A stretch of DNA of 64,000 nucleotides, taken from Pseudomonas tolaasii NCPPB 2192. GTDB lineage: Bacteria > Pseudomonadota > Gammaproteobacteria > Pseudomonadales > Pseudomonadaceae. Position 1 is the first letter of the stretch; each line of letters opens with the position of its first letter. The stretch lies in assembly GCF_002813445.1 (NCBI RefSeq), contig NZ_PHHD01000001.1, positions 1,240,001 through 1,304,000 of the forward strand. The letters are read 5' to 3'. The notes below the pieces were generated by a model, which saw only the letters and a program-made list of their open reading frames with translations, ran no database searches and was not told the DNA's origin. A program made the translations under genes and the position numbers. This document shows, in pieces, positions 49,000 to 57,776 of this stretch.

Positions 49000-51075
49000 A
49001 TGACTGAGCTGTCACAGGTGTCGGTGACGGCACTCAAGGGTGTCGGTGAAGCCATGGCCGAGAAATTGGCCAAGGTCGGCCTGGAGAATCTCCAGGACGT
49101 GCTGTTCCACCTGCCCCTGCGCTACCAGGACCGCACCCGCGTGGTGCCCATCGGCCAATTGCGCCCCGGGCAGGACGCGGTGGTCGAAGGCACCGTGAGC
49201 GGCGCCGACGTGGTGATGGGCAAGCGCCGCAGCCTGGTGGTGCGCCTGCAGGACGGCACCGGCGGCCTGAGCCTGCGCTTCTACCATTTCAGCAATGCAC
49301 AGAAAGAAGGCCTCAAACGTGGCACCCGCGTGCGCTGCTACGGCGAAGCGCGCCCCGGTGCGTCTGGCCTGGAGATCTACCACCCGGAGTACCGCGCCAT
49401 CACGGGTGACGAGCCGCCACCGGTGGACACCACCCTCACACCGATCTACCCGCTCACCGAAGGCCTGACCCAACAGCGCCTGCGCCAACTGTGCATGCAG
49501 ACCCTGACGATGCTCGGCCCGAAAAGCCTGCCCGACTGGCTGCCGCTCGAACTGGCGCGCGACTACCAACTGGCGCCGCTGGACGATGCGATCCGCTACC
49601 TGCATCACCCGCCCGCCGACGCCGATGTCGACGAACTGGCCCTGGGTCATCACTGGGCCCAGCACCGCTTGGCCTTCGAAGAGTTGCTGACCCACCAATT
49701 GTCCCAGCAACGCCTGCGCGAGAGCATGCGCTCCCTGCGCGCGCCCGCGATGCCAAAAGCCACACGCCTGCCTGCGCAATACCTGGCCAACCTCGGCTTC
49801 GCGCCGACCGGTGCCCAGCAGCGCGTGGGCAATGAAATCGCCTACGACCTCAGCCAGCACGAACCCATGCTGCGCCTGATCCAGGGCGACGTCGGCGCGG
49901 GCAAAACCGTGGTCGCCGCCCTCGCTGCCCTGCAAGCGCTGGAAGCCGGTTACCAAGTGGCCTTGATGGCGCCCACCGAGATTCTCGCCGAACAGCACTT
50001 CATCACCTTCAAGCGTTGGCTGGAACCCCTGGGCCTGGAAGTCGCGTGGCTGGCCGGCAAACTCAAGGGCAAAGTCCGTGCGGCCGCGCTGGAGCAAATC
50101 GCCAATGGCGCGCCGATGGTAGTGGGCACCCACGCGCTGTTCCAGGACGAAGTGCAGTTCAAGAATCTCGCGCTGGTGATCATCGACGAACAGCACCGCT
50201 TCGGCGTACAGCAGCGCCTGGCCCTGCGTCAGAAAGGCGTGGGCGGCCGCATGAACCCGCATCAGTTGATCATGACGGCCACCCCGATTCCGCGCACGCT
50301 GGCCATGAGCGCCTACGCCGACCTCGACACCTCGATCCTCGACGAACTGCCGCCCGGCCGTACTCCGGTCAACACCGTGCTGGTGACCGACACCCGCCGT
50401 GTCGAGGTGATCGAACGCGTGCGCGGCGCCTGCGCCGAAGGGCGTCAGGCTTACTGGGTGTGCACGTTGATCGAAGAGTCCGAGGAGCTGACCTGCCAGG
50501 CTGCCGAAACCACCTTTGAAGACCTCACCAGCGCCTTGGGCGAGCTCAAGGTCGGGCTGATCCATGGCCGTATGAAGCCTGCGGAAAAAGCTGCAGTGAT
50601 GGCCGAGTTCAAGGCCGGCAATCTGCAACTGCTGGTGGCCACTACGGTGATCGAAGTCGGTGTGGACGTGCCGAATGCCAGCCTGATGATCATCGAAAAC
50701 CCCGAGCGCCTGGGCCTCGCGCAACTGCACCAATTGCGCGGGCGCGTCGGCCGGGGCAGCGCCGCGAGCCATTGCGTGCTGCTTTATCACCCCCCGTTGT
50801 CGCAGATCGGGCGGCAGCGCCTGGGCATCATGCGTGAAACCAACGACGGGTTTGTCATCGCCGAAAAAGACCTCGAACTGCGCGGCCCTGGCGAAATGCT
50901 CGGCACCCGCCAGACCGGCCTTTTGCAATTCAAGGTCGCCGACCTGATGCGCGATGCCGACCTGCTCCCCGCCGTGCGTGACGCCGCGCAAGCGCTGCTC
51001 CAGCGCTGGCCGGAACATGTCAGCCCGTTGCTGGACCGCTGGCTGCGACACGGGCAGCAATATGGCCAAGTGTGA
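49000..51075 (+). CDS. recG: ATP-dependent DNA helicase RecG
   Basis: A 691-residue branch-migration helicase acting on stalled forks, R-loops and D-loops. The wedge (OB) domain lies in the first 160 residues. Walker A GDVGAGKT is at 296-303, motif II is DEQHRFG, followed by TATPIPRT (III), VATTVIEVGVDVPNA (V) and RLHQLRGRVGR-like QLHQLRGRVGRG (VI). A frame starting at 48958 overlaps oxyR; the ATG at 49000 begins the family sequence. It is in one operon with oxyR. Confidence 0.97.
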   Translation: MTELSQVSVTALKGVGEAMAEKLAKVGLENLQDVLFHLPLRYQDRTRVVPIGQLRPGQDAVVEGTVSGADVVMGKRRSLVVRLQDGTGGLSLRFYHFSNAQKEGLKRGTRVRCYGEARPGASGLEIYHPEYRAITGDEPPPVDTTLTPIYPLTEGLTQQRLRQLCMQTLTMLGPKSLPDWLPLELARDYQLAPLDDAIRYLHHPPADADVDELALGHHWAQHRLAFEELLTHQLSQQRLRESMRSLRAPAMPKATRLPAQYLANLGFAPTGAQQRVGNEIAYDLSQHEPMLRLIQGDVGAGKTVVAALAALQALEAGYQVALMAPTEILAEQHFITFKRWLEPLGLEVAWLAGKLKGKVRAAALEQIANGAPMVVGTHALFQDEVQFKNLALVIIDEQHRFGVQQRLALRQKGVGGRMNPHQLIMTATPIPRTLAMSAYADLDTSILDELPPGRTPVNTVLVTDTRRVEVIERVRGACAEGRQAYWVCTLIEESEELTCQAAETTFEDLTSALGELKVGLIHGRMKPAEKAAVMAEFKAGNLQLLVATTVIEVGVDVPNASLMIIENPERLGLAQLHQLRGRVGRGSAASHCVLLYHPPLSQIGRQRLGIMRETNDGFVIAEKDLELRGPGEMLGTRQTGLLQFKVADLMRDADLLPAVRDAAQALLQRWPEHVSPLLDRWLRHGQQYGQV

Positions 51076-51152
51076 CGCCTGACTCACTTAGTCGACCAAC
51101 AGTTGTATCAAGCTGGTTATACTTCGTGGACTGTAAGAAATTGGATCAGGCC

Positions 51153-52553
51153 ATGTCAGAAGTTGCCCTCGCCACAGCCCCACTGACCGCCCCGCCGGTC
51201 ATTCGGGCTCTGCTCGCAAAGCTCGCCATTCCCTTCACCGAGGTTGCCGAGCAACCTGGCCTGAACCCCGCGCGAAAGGTCCAGACGGTCTTGCTGGAAG
51301 ATGCCGTCGGCGCGCTGATGGTGCTGTTTCCGCAGAATCAGTTGCTTGACCTCAACCGCCTCGCCGAGCTGACCGGGCGCCGCCTCACGGCCGTGTCGCC
51401 GGACCGTGTCGAGCGCATGCTGAGCAAACACAGCCTGAGCCTGTTGCCGGGCCTGCCGGCGCTGACCACCTCGCCTTGCCTGTACGAAGGCAGCTTGCTC
51501 GACGAACCGAGCCTGCTGGTGCACTCGGGCGAAGCCGGTTTGCTGCTGGAAATCGCCAGCACCGACTTCAAGACCATGCTCACCAAAGCCACCGCCGGGC
51601 ACTTCGGCGAGCCGCTGAGCAACATCCGCCCCAACCTCGACCGCCCGAATGATGACCGCGAGGAAATCACCCAGGCCATGCAGGCGTTCACCGCCCGCCG
51701 CATCCAGCAGCGTCTGGAAGCGACCCTCGAGATTCCGCCATTGGCTGACACGGCGCAGAAGATCATCAAACTGCGCGTCGACCCCAATGCCACCATCGAT
51801 GACATCACTGGTGTGGTGGAAACCGACCCGGCCCTGGCCGCCCAAGTGGTGAGCTGGGCGGCGTCGCCGTACTACGCCTCGCCGGGCAAGATTCGTTCGG
51901 TGGAGGATGCCATCGTGCGCGTGCTGGGCTTTGATCTGGTGATCAACCTGGCGCTGGGCCTGGCATTGGGCAAAACCCTGAGCCTGCCCAAAGACCACCC
52001 GCACCAGTCCACGCCGTACTGGCATCAGTCGATTTACACCGCCGCGGTCATCGAAGGCCTGACCCGCGCCATGCCGCGTGCCCAGCGCCCGGAAGCCGGC
52101 CTGACGTACCTCGCCGGTCTGCTGCACAACTTTGGTTACCTGCTGCTGGCCCACGTGTTCCCGCCGCATTTCTCACTGATCTGCCGGCACCTGGAGGTTA
52201 ACCCGCACCTGTGCCACAGCTATGTGGAGCAGCACCTGCTGGGTATCAGCCGCGAGCAGATCGGCGCCTGGCTGATGCGCTACTGGGACATGCCGGACGA
52301 ACTGTCCACGGCCCTGCGCTTCCAGCACGACCCAAGCTACGACGGGGAATATGCCGAATACGCAAACCTGGTGTGCCTGGCCGTGAGTCTGCTGCGCAGC
52401 CGCGGCATTGGCTCCGGGCCGGATGAGGCGATTCCGGACGCGCTGCTTGAGCGTCTGGGCTTGAGCCGGGAGAAGGCCGAGGAAGTGGTGGGCAAGGTGC
52501 TGGATGCCGAAGTGTTGCTGCGCGAGTTGGCCTCGCAGTTCAGCCAGGGCTGA
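51153..52553 (+). CDS. HDOD domain protein with N-terminal YbaK-like domain
   Basis: A 466-residue protein. Residues about 12-150 resemble the YbaK/aminoacyl-tRNA-editing fold (PPVIRALLAKLAIPFTEVAE, then LNRLAELTGRRLTAVSPDRV), and residues about 200-400 form an HDOD domain (LPPLADTAQ-type IPPLADTAQKIIKLRVDPNA, then YLAGLLHNFGYLLLAHVFPP). HDOD proteins are signalling adaptors related to HD phosphohydrolases but lack catalytic residues. The combination is typical of PA5346-like proteins (from memory); the function is unknown. An in-frame ATG at 51072 overlaps recG; 51153 is preferred because it begins MSEVALATAPLTAP. A large palindromic repeat follows. Confidence 0.85.
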   Translation: MSEVALATAPLTAPPVIRALLAKLAIPFTEVAEQPGLNPARKVQTVLLEDAVGALMVLFPQNQLLDLNRLAELTGRRLTAVSPDRVERMLSKHSLSLLPGLPALTTSPCLYEGSLLDEPSLLVHSGEAGLLLEIASTDFKTMLTKATAGHFGEPLSNIRPNLDRPNDDREEITQAMQAFTARRIQQRLEATLEIPPLADTAQKIIKLRVDPNATIDDITGVVETDPALAAQVVSWAASPYYASPGKIRSVEDAIVRVLGFDLVINLALGLALGKTLSLPKDHPHQSTPYWHQSIYTAAVIEGLTRAMPRAQRPEAGLTYLAGLLHNFGYLLLAHVFPPHFSLICRHLEVNPHLCHSYVEQHLLGISREQIGAWLMRYWDMPDELSTALRFQHDPSYDGEYAEYANLVCLAVSLLRSRGIGSGPDEAIPDALLERLGLSREKAEEVVGKVLDAEVLLRELASQFSQG

Positions 52554-52556
52554 ACA

Positions 52557-52671
52557 TGATCGTTCCCACGCTCCGCGTGGGAATGCATGCGGTGACGCTC
52601 TGCGTCACGACTTCAAGAGCGGACGCAGAGCGTCCAAAGCGGCATTCCCACGCAGAGCGTGGGAACGATCA
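52557..52671. repeat. Nested palindromic element TGATCGTTCCCACGC class
   Basis: The outer arms (30 bases, 52557-52586 and 52642-52671) are complementary with a single mismatch, starting TGATCGTTCCCACGCTC. Inside lies a second inverted pair, GACGCTCTGCGTC and GGACGCAGAGCGTCC. The whole can fold as one long cruciform. It fills the convergent gap between the HDOD and SCP2-like genes and is a different family from the REPs. Confidence 0.88.
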
Positions 52672-52675
52672 GGGC

Positions 52676-53050
52676 TTACTTCTTTTTCTTCGGCTTCAAA
52701 TACTTGGTCAACCCCTGGAACCAGATCACCAGCGCCGGGTTGCCCTTGATCTGAATCGTCTTGTCCTGAATCCCCGTCATGAACGCCAGTTGCTTGTTCT
52801 TCGCCTGCATCGTGGCAAAGCCGAAGGCGGCATCCTTGAACGCGATGGCGAAGGCCGGCGCCGGGTGAACACCCGAGCGGCTGGTGATGCGCTGGTTTTT
52901 GACGATGAAGTGACGGGCAACCTTGCCGTCGAGGGTCTGCAACTGGAACGCCAGGTCTTTGTCACCCAACTGTTGCTGGAAGGCAGGATTGGTGCGGCTG
53001 GCTTTGCCCATCATCAGGCCCAGCACCCACAACAAAAGACGAAATTTCAT
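52676..53050 (-). CDS. SCP2 sterol-binding domain-like small protein
   Basis: A 124-residue protein starting MKFRLLLWVLGLMMGKASRT, with a hydrophobic N-terminal helix, then an SCP2-like fold (DLAFQLQTLDGKVARHFIVK, ITSRSGVHPAPAFAIAFKDA) and a lysine-rich tail KPKKKK. SCP2 folds bind lipids, but the ligand and role are unknown. A longer frame reaches 53116; 53050 begins the family sequence. It is downstream of the T6SS operon on the same strand, 124 bp after tagQ, and is probably the first core gene outside the island. Confidence 0.75.
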   Translation of the reverse strand: MKFRLLLWVLGLMMGKASRTNPAFQQQLGDKDLAFQLQTLDGKVARHFIVKNQRITSRSGVHPAPAFAIAFKDAAFGFATMQAKNKQLAFMTGIQDKTIQIKGNPALVIWFQGLTKYLKPKKKK

Positions 53051-53174
53051 GCACACGGCCTCGGTGTAATTATTGAGTGGCCGCAGCAGTTTAACGATTT
53101 GCAAAGAGAACGCCACCGATCTTGCGCATTAGCGGAAGATCGGCTGGCGTTTGACGCTTATAGCAGCATGTTAC

Positions 53175-54098
53175 TTAAACGTTAGGGCACGGAACCGGCG
53201 CCCAGTCGGCGAGGTTTGGATCGCGGCAAGTGCCTTCGATCTGCGCCTTACCGGCGCTGGCCACTTGCTTGCTTTCCGCCTGCTTGGCCTGCACGGTCTG
53301 GATGCTCTTCTCGGTGGTCACCGCTTCTTTCGGCACAACCGGCAGTACCGCTTTTTTCGCTGGTTTCACGGCTTTTTTGCCCTTGGCCGGCGCCACAGGC
53401 GGCGTGGTGTCGGCGGTCGCTACGGTGACCACGTCGGCACGCTGCACACCCACTTGTTGCAGGTCTTGCTCGTAAGCCTGGGTGTAATTGTTCAGGTCTT
53501 CACTGGCCTTGCCGTTGACTGCAACGATCAGGTCATTCGACTCTTTCAGGCCTGCCACGATTTCCGCCAGGCGCTTGCGGCCTTCGGTGTCGTTGACGGT
53601 CTTGGCCTTGCGATCATTCACCAGCTTGGTGAATGCGCTCTGATAGCACTGCTGCGACGCCTTGGCGTAGGCGGTGCTGCGGTCGATATCCGACGCACTT
53701 TTGTTGAAGTCGGTGGAGTACGACGCGATGCGCTGGTTGTCGTCGGTGATCTGCTTCTGACGCTCGGTGTAGTAACCCGCCGCGCCGCCGGCCAGGGCGC
53801 CGCCCGCCGCACCAATGGCGGCGTTACGGCCGCGCTTGTCGGAGTCGCCGGTCAGCGCGCCCAGCAGCGCACCGCCCGCTGCACCGATGGCCGCGCCGGT
53901 CACCACCGACTTGGTCATGTTCGAATCGGTCGCACGCAAGTGCTGCACCGGCTCGTAGCAGTTCGGGTAGTACTCGACCTTGGTGGTCGAGGCGACCTTG
54001 GAGGCTGGCGACGTGGCGCAACCGGTCAACACGGTGCTGAAACCGGCCGCGATCAGCAGCAGGTGACGCTTGGAAACCGCCTTACGGGAAAAAAGCAT
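53175..54098 (-). CDS. tagQ: T6SS outer-membrane lipoprotein TagQ-like
   Basis: A 307-residue lipoprotein: lipobox LTGC, lipidated Cys27. Two glycine-zipper stretches follow (about residues 67-105; GAAIGAAGGALLGALTG and AAGGALAGGAAGYYTE), typical of membrane-associated oligomers, then a coiled-coil-rich region (about 110-220), a Lys/Ala/Pro linker and a C-terminal segment with one more disulfide-capable pair. TagQ is the outer-membrane anchor of TagR in P. aeruginosa H1-T6SS. The call rests on position at the end of tagF-pppA-ppkA-tagT-tagS-tagR and on these features. ATG 54096-54098 is used; the frame reaches 54134. It is 84 bp after tagR. Confidence 0.8.
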   Translation of the reverse strand: MLFSRKAVSKRHLLLIAAGFSTVLTGCATSPASKVASTTKVEYYPNCYEPVQHLRATDSNMTKSVVTGAAIGAAGGALLGALTGDSDKRGRNAAIGAAGGALAGGAAGYYTERQKQITDDNQRIASYSTDFNKSASDIDRSTAYAKASQQCYQSAFTKLVNDRKAKTVNDTEGRKRLAEIVAGLKESNDLIVAVNGKASEDLNNYTQAYEQDLQQVGVQRADVVTVATADTTPPVAPAKGKKAVKPAKKAVLPVVPKEAVTTEKSIQTVQAKQAESKQVASAGKAQIEGTCRDPNLADWAPVPCPNV

Positions 54099-54182
54099 AG
54101 GTGTGTTCTCTTTTAAGTTTGACTTGCCCAGCACGGCCCACCGCCGCCTGAGTCCCTTCCAAGCTCGCTATACAGCCACCGG

Positions 54183-55895
54183 TCAAGACCGCTGACCGCT
54201 CGCTGCGAGCAATTCCTTCAAGATCGTTGCCGGGTCGGCCCGCTGTTGCTTGCGGTAGTTGCCGACATGGCGAACGAACAGTGTCGCGCGCGTCACCAGG
54301 CTTTTGCCGAGCACTGGCTTGCGATCCAACTCTTCCTTGATCCGTTGAAACTGGGCCTGAATCACCGCATCGGTGTAGCGCGTGCCGGTGGCCAGGTTGT
54401 CGATATAAATCGCCACCGCGCCGTCGAGCGCGCTGCGGCCATTGGTGATGGCCATGTCGAACAGCTGCGCGCTGGCCTCATCCTTGTTGTCTTTGGCTTG
54501 CTGGCGGCTCTTCTGCAGGTTCGCCAGGCGGATGTTGTAGTTGCTGATGGTCTCGGCCACCAACGCGGCGGACTGGATCAGGTTGCCCGCCGCCTCTTCG
54601 CGTTGCTGGGCGATCAGCGAAACGTTGCGCTTGAGCTCTTCGTTGACCAGCCCCAGCTCGGCTTGCAGCTTGGGGTCAACGCTGGTGGCGATGATGCTGT
54701 CCAGGCGTTTGGTCGGGTCCTGGGCGTCGTCGATGGCATCGGTCAGCGAGGCCAGGCGGCCCTCTTTCTGCCACTGCTCGAACAATTCCTTGTAGCGCGA
54801 ACGTGGCGCCGACAGCGCGCCAATTGCCACGCGAAAGCCGGTGGTTTCGTTGCTCTGTTCAGTGCCGTCGGCGGCAAACAACGGGTACTCGCGGCGCATG
54901 CCGGTAAACAGCGTGCCCTCGCCTTCGAGGTAGTTGCCGCCCTTGACCACAAAGCCGCCGTAGGTGCCCTGGCGGCGCCCGGCGTGCACCAGCTGGAAGG
55001 ATTCCTGGACCATTTCTGCGGCGTTGCCAATCACGTCGAACAGGCCGATCGGGTTGGGCAGCCTGGTGCCGATCGGCATCAGGCGCGCGGCCTGACCGGT
55101 TCCGCCGGCCACCTGGTTGAACACGGCGTAATCGCCCAGCGGGCCGTCGCTTTCACTGCCTTCGACACGCCGTGGAAACAGGCGCCCTTCCAGGTCCTGG
55201 CGGCTCACCGCCTGGCCGCCACGCGCGGCGAATTCCCACTCCACTTCAGTCGGCAGGCGCACAAAGCCAAAGCCACCGTCTTCGGCAGAAGAACCACGCC
55301 CACTCACCGGCAGCAGGTCGCGGTGGTATTTCATCAGCCACGCGCTGTACACCGCCGAGAAGCGCTCGGCCTCAAAGCGCGACAGCTTTACCTTGGGCAA
55401 GCGTGCCGCCATGCCGGAGGGAAGGTTGCAGGCGGGCGCCGGCTCGCCACTGGCCAGGGACTGCGCCTGCGCCATCACGGCGGCGTACTGGCGCGCGGTC
55501 ACTTCGTACTTGCCGATGAAATACAGCATCGGTTTGAGCGGGGTTTTGGCGTCGGTCTTCGGCATCAATGGCGCGATGACCTTGTTCCAGTCTTTGGGCA
55601 AGTCCTTGAGGGTGAACTGGCCGTTGATGAAGTCGCGGCGGTAGCCGGAAATAAACGATTGCTGATAACCCGCCTCGCCCTCGGCAAAGGGGTAGCCGAG
55701 GCTGATTTCGCGGTCATCCAGCGTGCCCTGGGCCAGCACGTAGGCGTAGCGGAACACCATGTTGCCTTCGCAGGGCAACGGCAAGCTCACGTCGTCCGCC
55801 AGCGGTTTGGGGTTGTCGAGTTTGTCGCTTGCCTCATCGGCCCAGGCCATCGAGGCCAGGCTCAGCGCCACGGCGGCGCCCAGTAACTTATACAT
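54183..55895 (-). CDS. tagR: T6SS periplasmic protein TagR (FGE-sulfatase domain)
   Basis: A 570-residue exported protein. The signal peptide is MYKLLGAAVALSLASMAWA. A formylglycine-generating-enzyme-like domain follows (about 90-350; YFIGKYEVTARQYAAVMAQA, VRLPTEVEWEFAARGG, LFDVIGNAAEMVQES and TTGFRVAI), then a helical C-terminal region (about 370-560). In P. aeruginosa TagR works with TagQ, TagS and TagT upstream of PpkA to activate the system at the envelope. The start overlaps the end of tagS by eight bases. The longer frame up to 56042 runs through tagS and is not real. Confidence 0.9.
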   Translation of the reverse strand: MYKLLGAAVALSLASMAWADEASDKLDNPKPLADDVSLPLPCEGNMVFRYAYVLAQGTLDDREISLGYPFAEGEAGYQQSFISGYRRDFINGQFTLKDLPKDWNKVIAPLMPKTDAKTPLKPMLYFIGKYEVTARQYAAVMAQAQSLASGEPAPACNLPSGMAARLPKVKLSRFEAERFSAVYSAWLMKYHRDLLPVSGRGSSAEDGGFGFVRLPTEVEWEFAARGGQAVSRQDLEGRLFPRRVEGSESDGPLGDYAVFNQVAGGTGQAARLMPIGTRLPNPIGLFDVIGNAAEMVQESFQLVHAGRRQGTYGGFVVKGGNYLEGEGTLFTGMRREYPLFAADGTEQSNETTGFRVAIGALSAPRSRYKELFEQWQKEGRLASLTDAIDDAQDPTKRLDSIIATSVDPKLQAELGLVNEELKRNVSLIAQQREEAAGNLIQSAALVAETISNYNIRLANLQKSRQQAKDNKDEASAQLFDMAITNGRSALDGAVAIYIDNLATGTRYTDAVIQAQFQRIKEELDRKPVLGKSLVTRATLFVRHVGNYRKQQRADPATILKELLAASGQRS

Positions 55896-57072
55896 CTCTG
55901 ATTCCTTCAGAAGCCTGGATACGCGCCACCCGCCAACCACCAAAGCCCGCCGCCACGGCGCTGACGCCGAGGATGGCAACCAGAGCCAGACCATAGTGAC
56001 GCGCCAACAGGTGGCTGGCGTGTTCGCCCGGCACCTGCACAAACAACTTGTTCAACGCCGCCTCGGCCAGGCCATACAGCCCGGCACTGAGAACGGCTGC
56101 AAAGCCTGCGCTGTACAGCGCTTGCAGCACCACAAACAGCAACAATCCACCGGTGGAAAACCCCAACAGGCGCAACACGGACAAATCCCGATGCTTGCGC
56201 GCCACCGCCGCCAACGCCCCGGCAAAGATCGCCGCAAACGCACCCGCCAGCGCCAGCCCGGCGATGATCCAGAACACGATCGACAGGTTGCGGCTCAACG
56301 ACTGCACCTGCGCGATGGTGTTCGCCTGGGTCGACACCAGCAGGTTCTGCGCGGCGAAATACACCCGCAGCGCTTCCACATCCGCGAGGTTGCGCGCGTA
56401 CAGGCGAAAAGCCGGGTACACGCGCGGCTCATTCACACCCACCGCCTCACCGTCCCAGCCCAACGCCGGCACCGCACGGCCGTCGCGGTAATCTTCCGCC
56501 GCCTCCAGCAAATTCAAATCCGCAAACAAGCCGTCCCGGGCGAAGGCTTCCAGCGGCATTACTGCCAGCACCTGCAGCCGCGTGCGTCGGGCCTCGACGC
56601 GCCCCGCCACTTGCCGCGAAAACACAGTTTCCAGCCAGTCGCCCGGTCGCGCCGCGAGCTTTTCGGCGGCGGTGTGGCTCAACACAATCTGGTCCAGCCC
56701 CTTGGGCACCGGCAAACCACTCAAGAGCGGATCACCCGACGCGGTCGGCAGCATTTCCAGGGTCAGCGTGCCGACCTGCGCCGTCGCCGCAATCTGCCGC
56801 GTGCGCGGGATGGCGAACGCCACATCAGCGCGCTCGCCCAACTGGTCGACGAAGGCATGGCTGAATCGACCGCCGCCCAACGGGATAATTTCACGGGTGG
56901 CCGGGTCGGTCTCCAAGCGTTCGGTCAAACTGCTAACCAGTCCAAATTTCAGGCCGAATAACACCAGCAACGGCGCAACCACCGCGACCAGTGCCAGCAC
57001 CGCACAGGCCGACAGCCACGCGTCGTTGCGGTAGTCCTGCCAGGCCAGCGACGCCACCAGACCGATGCGCAT
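55888..57072 (-). CDS. tagS: T6SS-linked ABC permease TagS
   Basis: A 394-residue FtsX/MacB-type permease. The first helix is near the N-terminus (LSACAVLALVAVVAPLLVLF), then a periplasmic domain (about 55-250) and three C-terminal helices (FWIIAGLALAGAFAAIFAGA, then GLLLFVVLQALYSAGFAAVL and the last before RVARIQASEGIRDV). With the TagT ATPase it forms the ABC complex that relays signals to PpkA. Its ATG (57070-57072) overlaps the tagT TGA by one base (TGATG), and its end overlaps tagR by eight bases. Confidence 0.9.
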   Translation of the reverse strand: MRIGLVASLAWQDYRNDAWLSACAVLALVAVVAPLLVLFGLKFGLVSSLTERLETDPATREIIPLGGGRFSHAFVDQLGERADVAFAIPRTRQIAATAQVGTLTLEMLPTASGDPLLSGLPVPKGLDQIVLSHTAAEKLAARPGDWLETVFSRQVAGRVEARRTRLQVLAVMPLEAFARDGLFADLNLLEAAEDYRDGRAVPALGWDGEAVGVNEPRVYPAFRLYARNLADVEALRVYFAAQNLLVSTQANTIAQVQSLSRNLSIVFWIIAGLALAGAFAAIFAGALAAVARKHRDLSVLRLLGFSTGGLLLFVVLQALYSAGFAAVLSAGLYGLAEAALNKLFVQVPGEHASHLLARHYGLALVAILGVSAVAAGFGGWRVARIQASEGIRDV

Positions 57073-57776
57073 CAGCCCACCTCCCCGAGGGTGGCGGTGA
57101 CGCCGCCATCGCTGTCGCGACGGCAACCGATACGGCGCACCTGCAAGCCACTGGCGCGGGCCAGGGCTTCGTCATGGGTGGCGATCACGCACGCGGCGCG
57201 GTGCTCGCGGGCCTGGGCCAGCAGTGCCTGCATCACGCGCTCGGCGTTCAGCGGGTCGAGGGATGCGGTGGGCTCGTCCGCCAGCACCAGCTGCGGCGCA
57301 TGGGCCAGGGCGCGGGCGCAACTGACGCGCTGGCGCTGGCCGACTGAGAGCGCGGCCGGTTTTTTGGCCAACTGGTCGCCGATTTCCAGTTGCTCGGCCA
57401 GCCGCGTCACGCTGCCGTCATCCTTCAACCCCAACAGTTGCCGGGACAACGCAATATTGCCGCGCACATCGAGAAACCCCAGCAACCCACCGGTTTGCAG
57501 CACGTAGCCCAAGTGCTGGCTGCGCAGCGCGGCCAGGGTGGACTGCTGATCCGCTCGCCACAACCCGGCGATGTCCTGTCGATGGAACTCGAACTGCCCC
57601 ACCTGATCCGGCGCGAGCACCAGCGCCAGCAGATCGAGCAAGGTGCTTTTGCCGCAGCCGCTCGGCCCGACAATCGCCAACTGCTCGCCCGCGCGCAGGC
57701 TCAGCGCCGGAATCACCAGGCTGTAGCGCTGGCTGCCGACGCCCCGGCTCTTGTGCACCGCGCTCAGGTTCAGCAT
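57072..57776 (-). CDS. tagT: T6SS-linked ABC ATPase TagT
   Basis: A 234-residue ABC ATPase of the MacB/LolD type. Walker A GPSGCGKST is near residues 37-45, the Q-loop follows in LGYVLQTGG, the signature is LSVGQRQRV and Walker B is LVLADEP with TASLD. GTG at 57779 and ATG at 57776 are adjacent; ATG is taken because TGATG couples it to the ppkA stop. It partners TagS. Together they are needed for PpkA activation in P. aeruginosa; the energised substrate is unknown. Confidence 0.93.
   Translation of the reverse strand: MLNLSAVHKSRGVGSQRYSLVIPALSLRAGEQLAIVGPSGCGKSTLLDLLALVLAPDQVGQFEFHRQDIAGLWRADQQSTLAALRSQHLGYVLQTGGLLGFLDVRGNIALSRQLLGLKDDGSVTRLAEQLEIGDQLAKKPAALSVGQRQRVSCARALAHAPQLVLADEPTASLDPLNAERVMQALLAQAREHRAACVIATHDEALARASGLQVRRIGCRRDSDGGVTATLGEVG

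Noticed and set aside
49012..51087. 691-codon minus-strand frame across recG
   Set aside because: It mirrors recG in a high-GC genome where the complement often lacks stops; no protein family, and recG is certain.
54246..55886. 546-codon plus-strand frame across tagR
   Set aside because: Complement of tagR; translation is His/Ala/Gly-rich noise.
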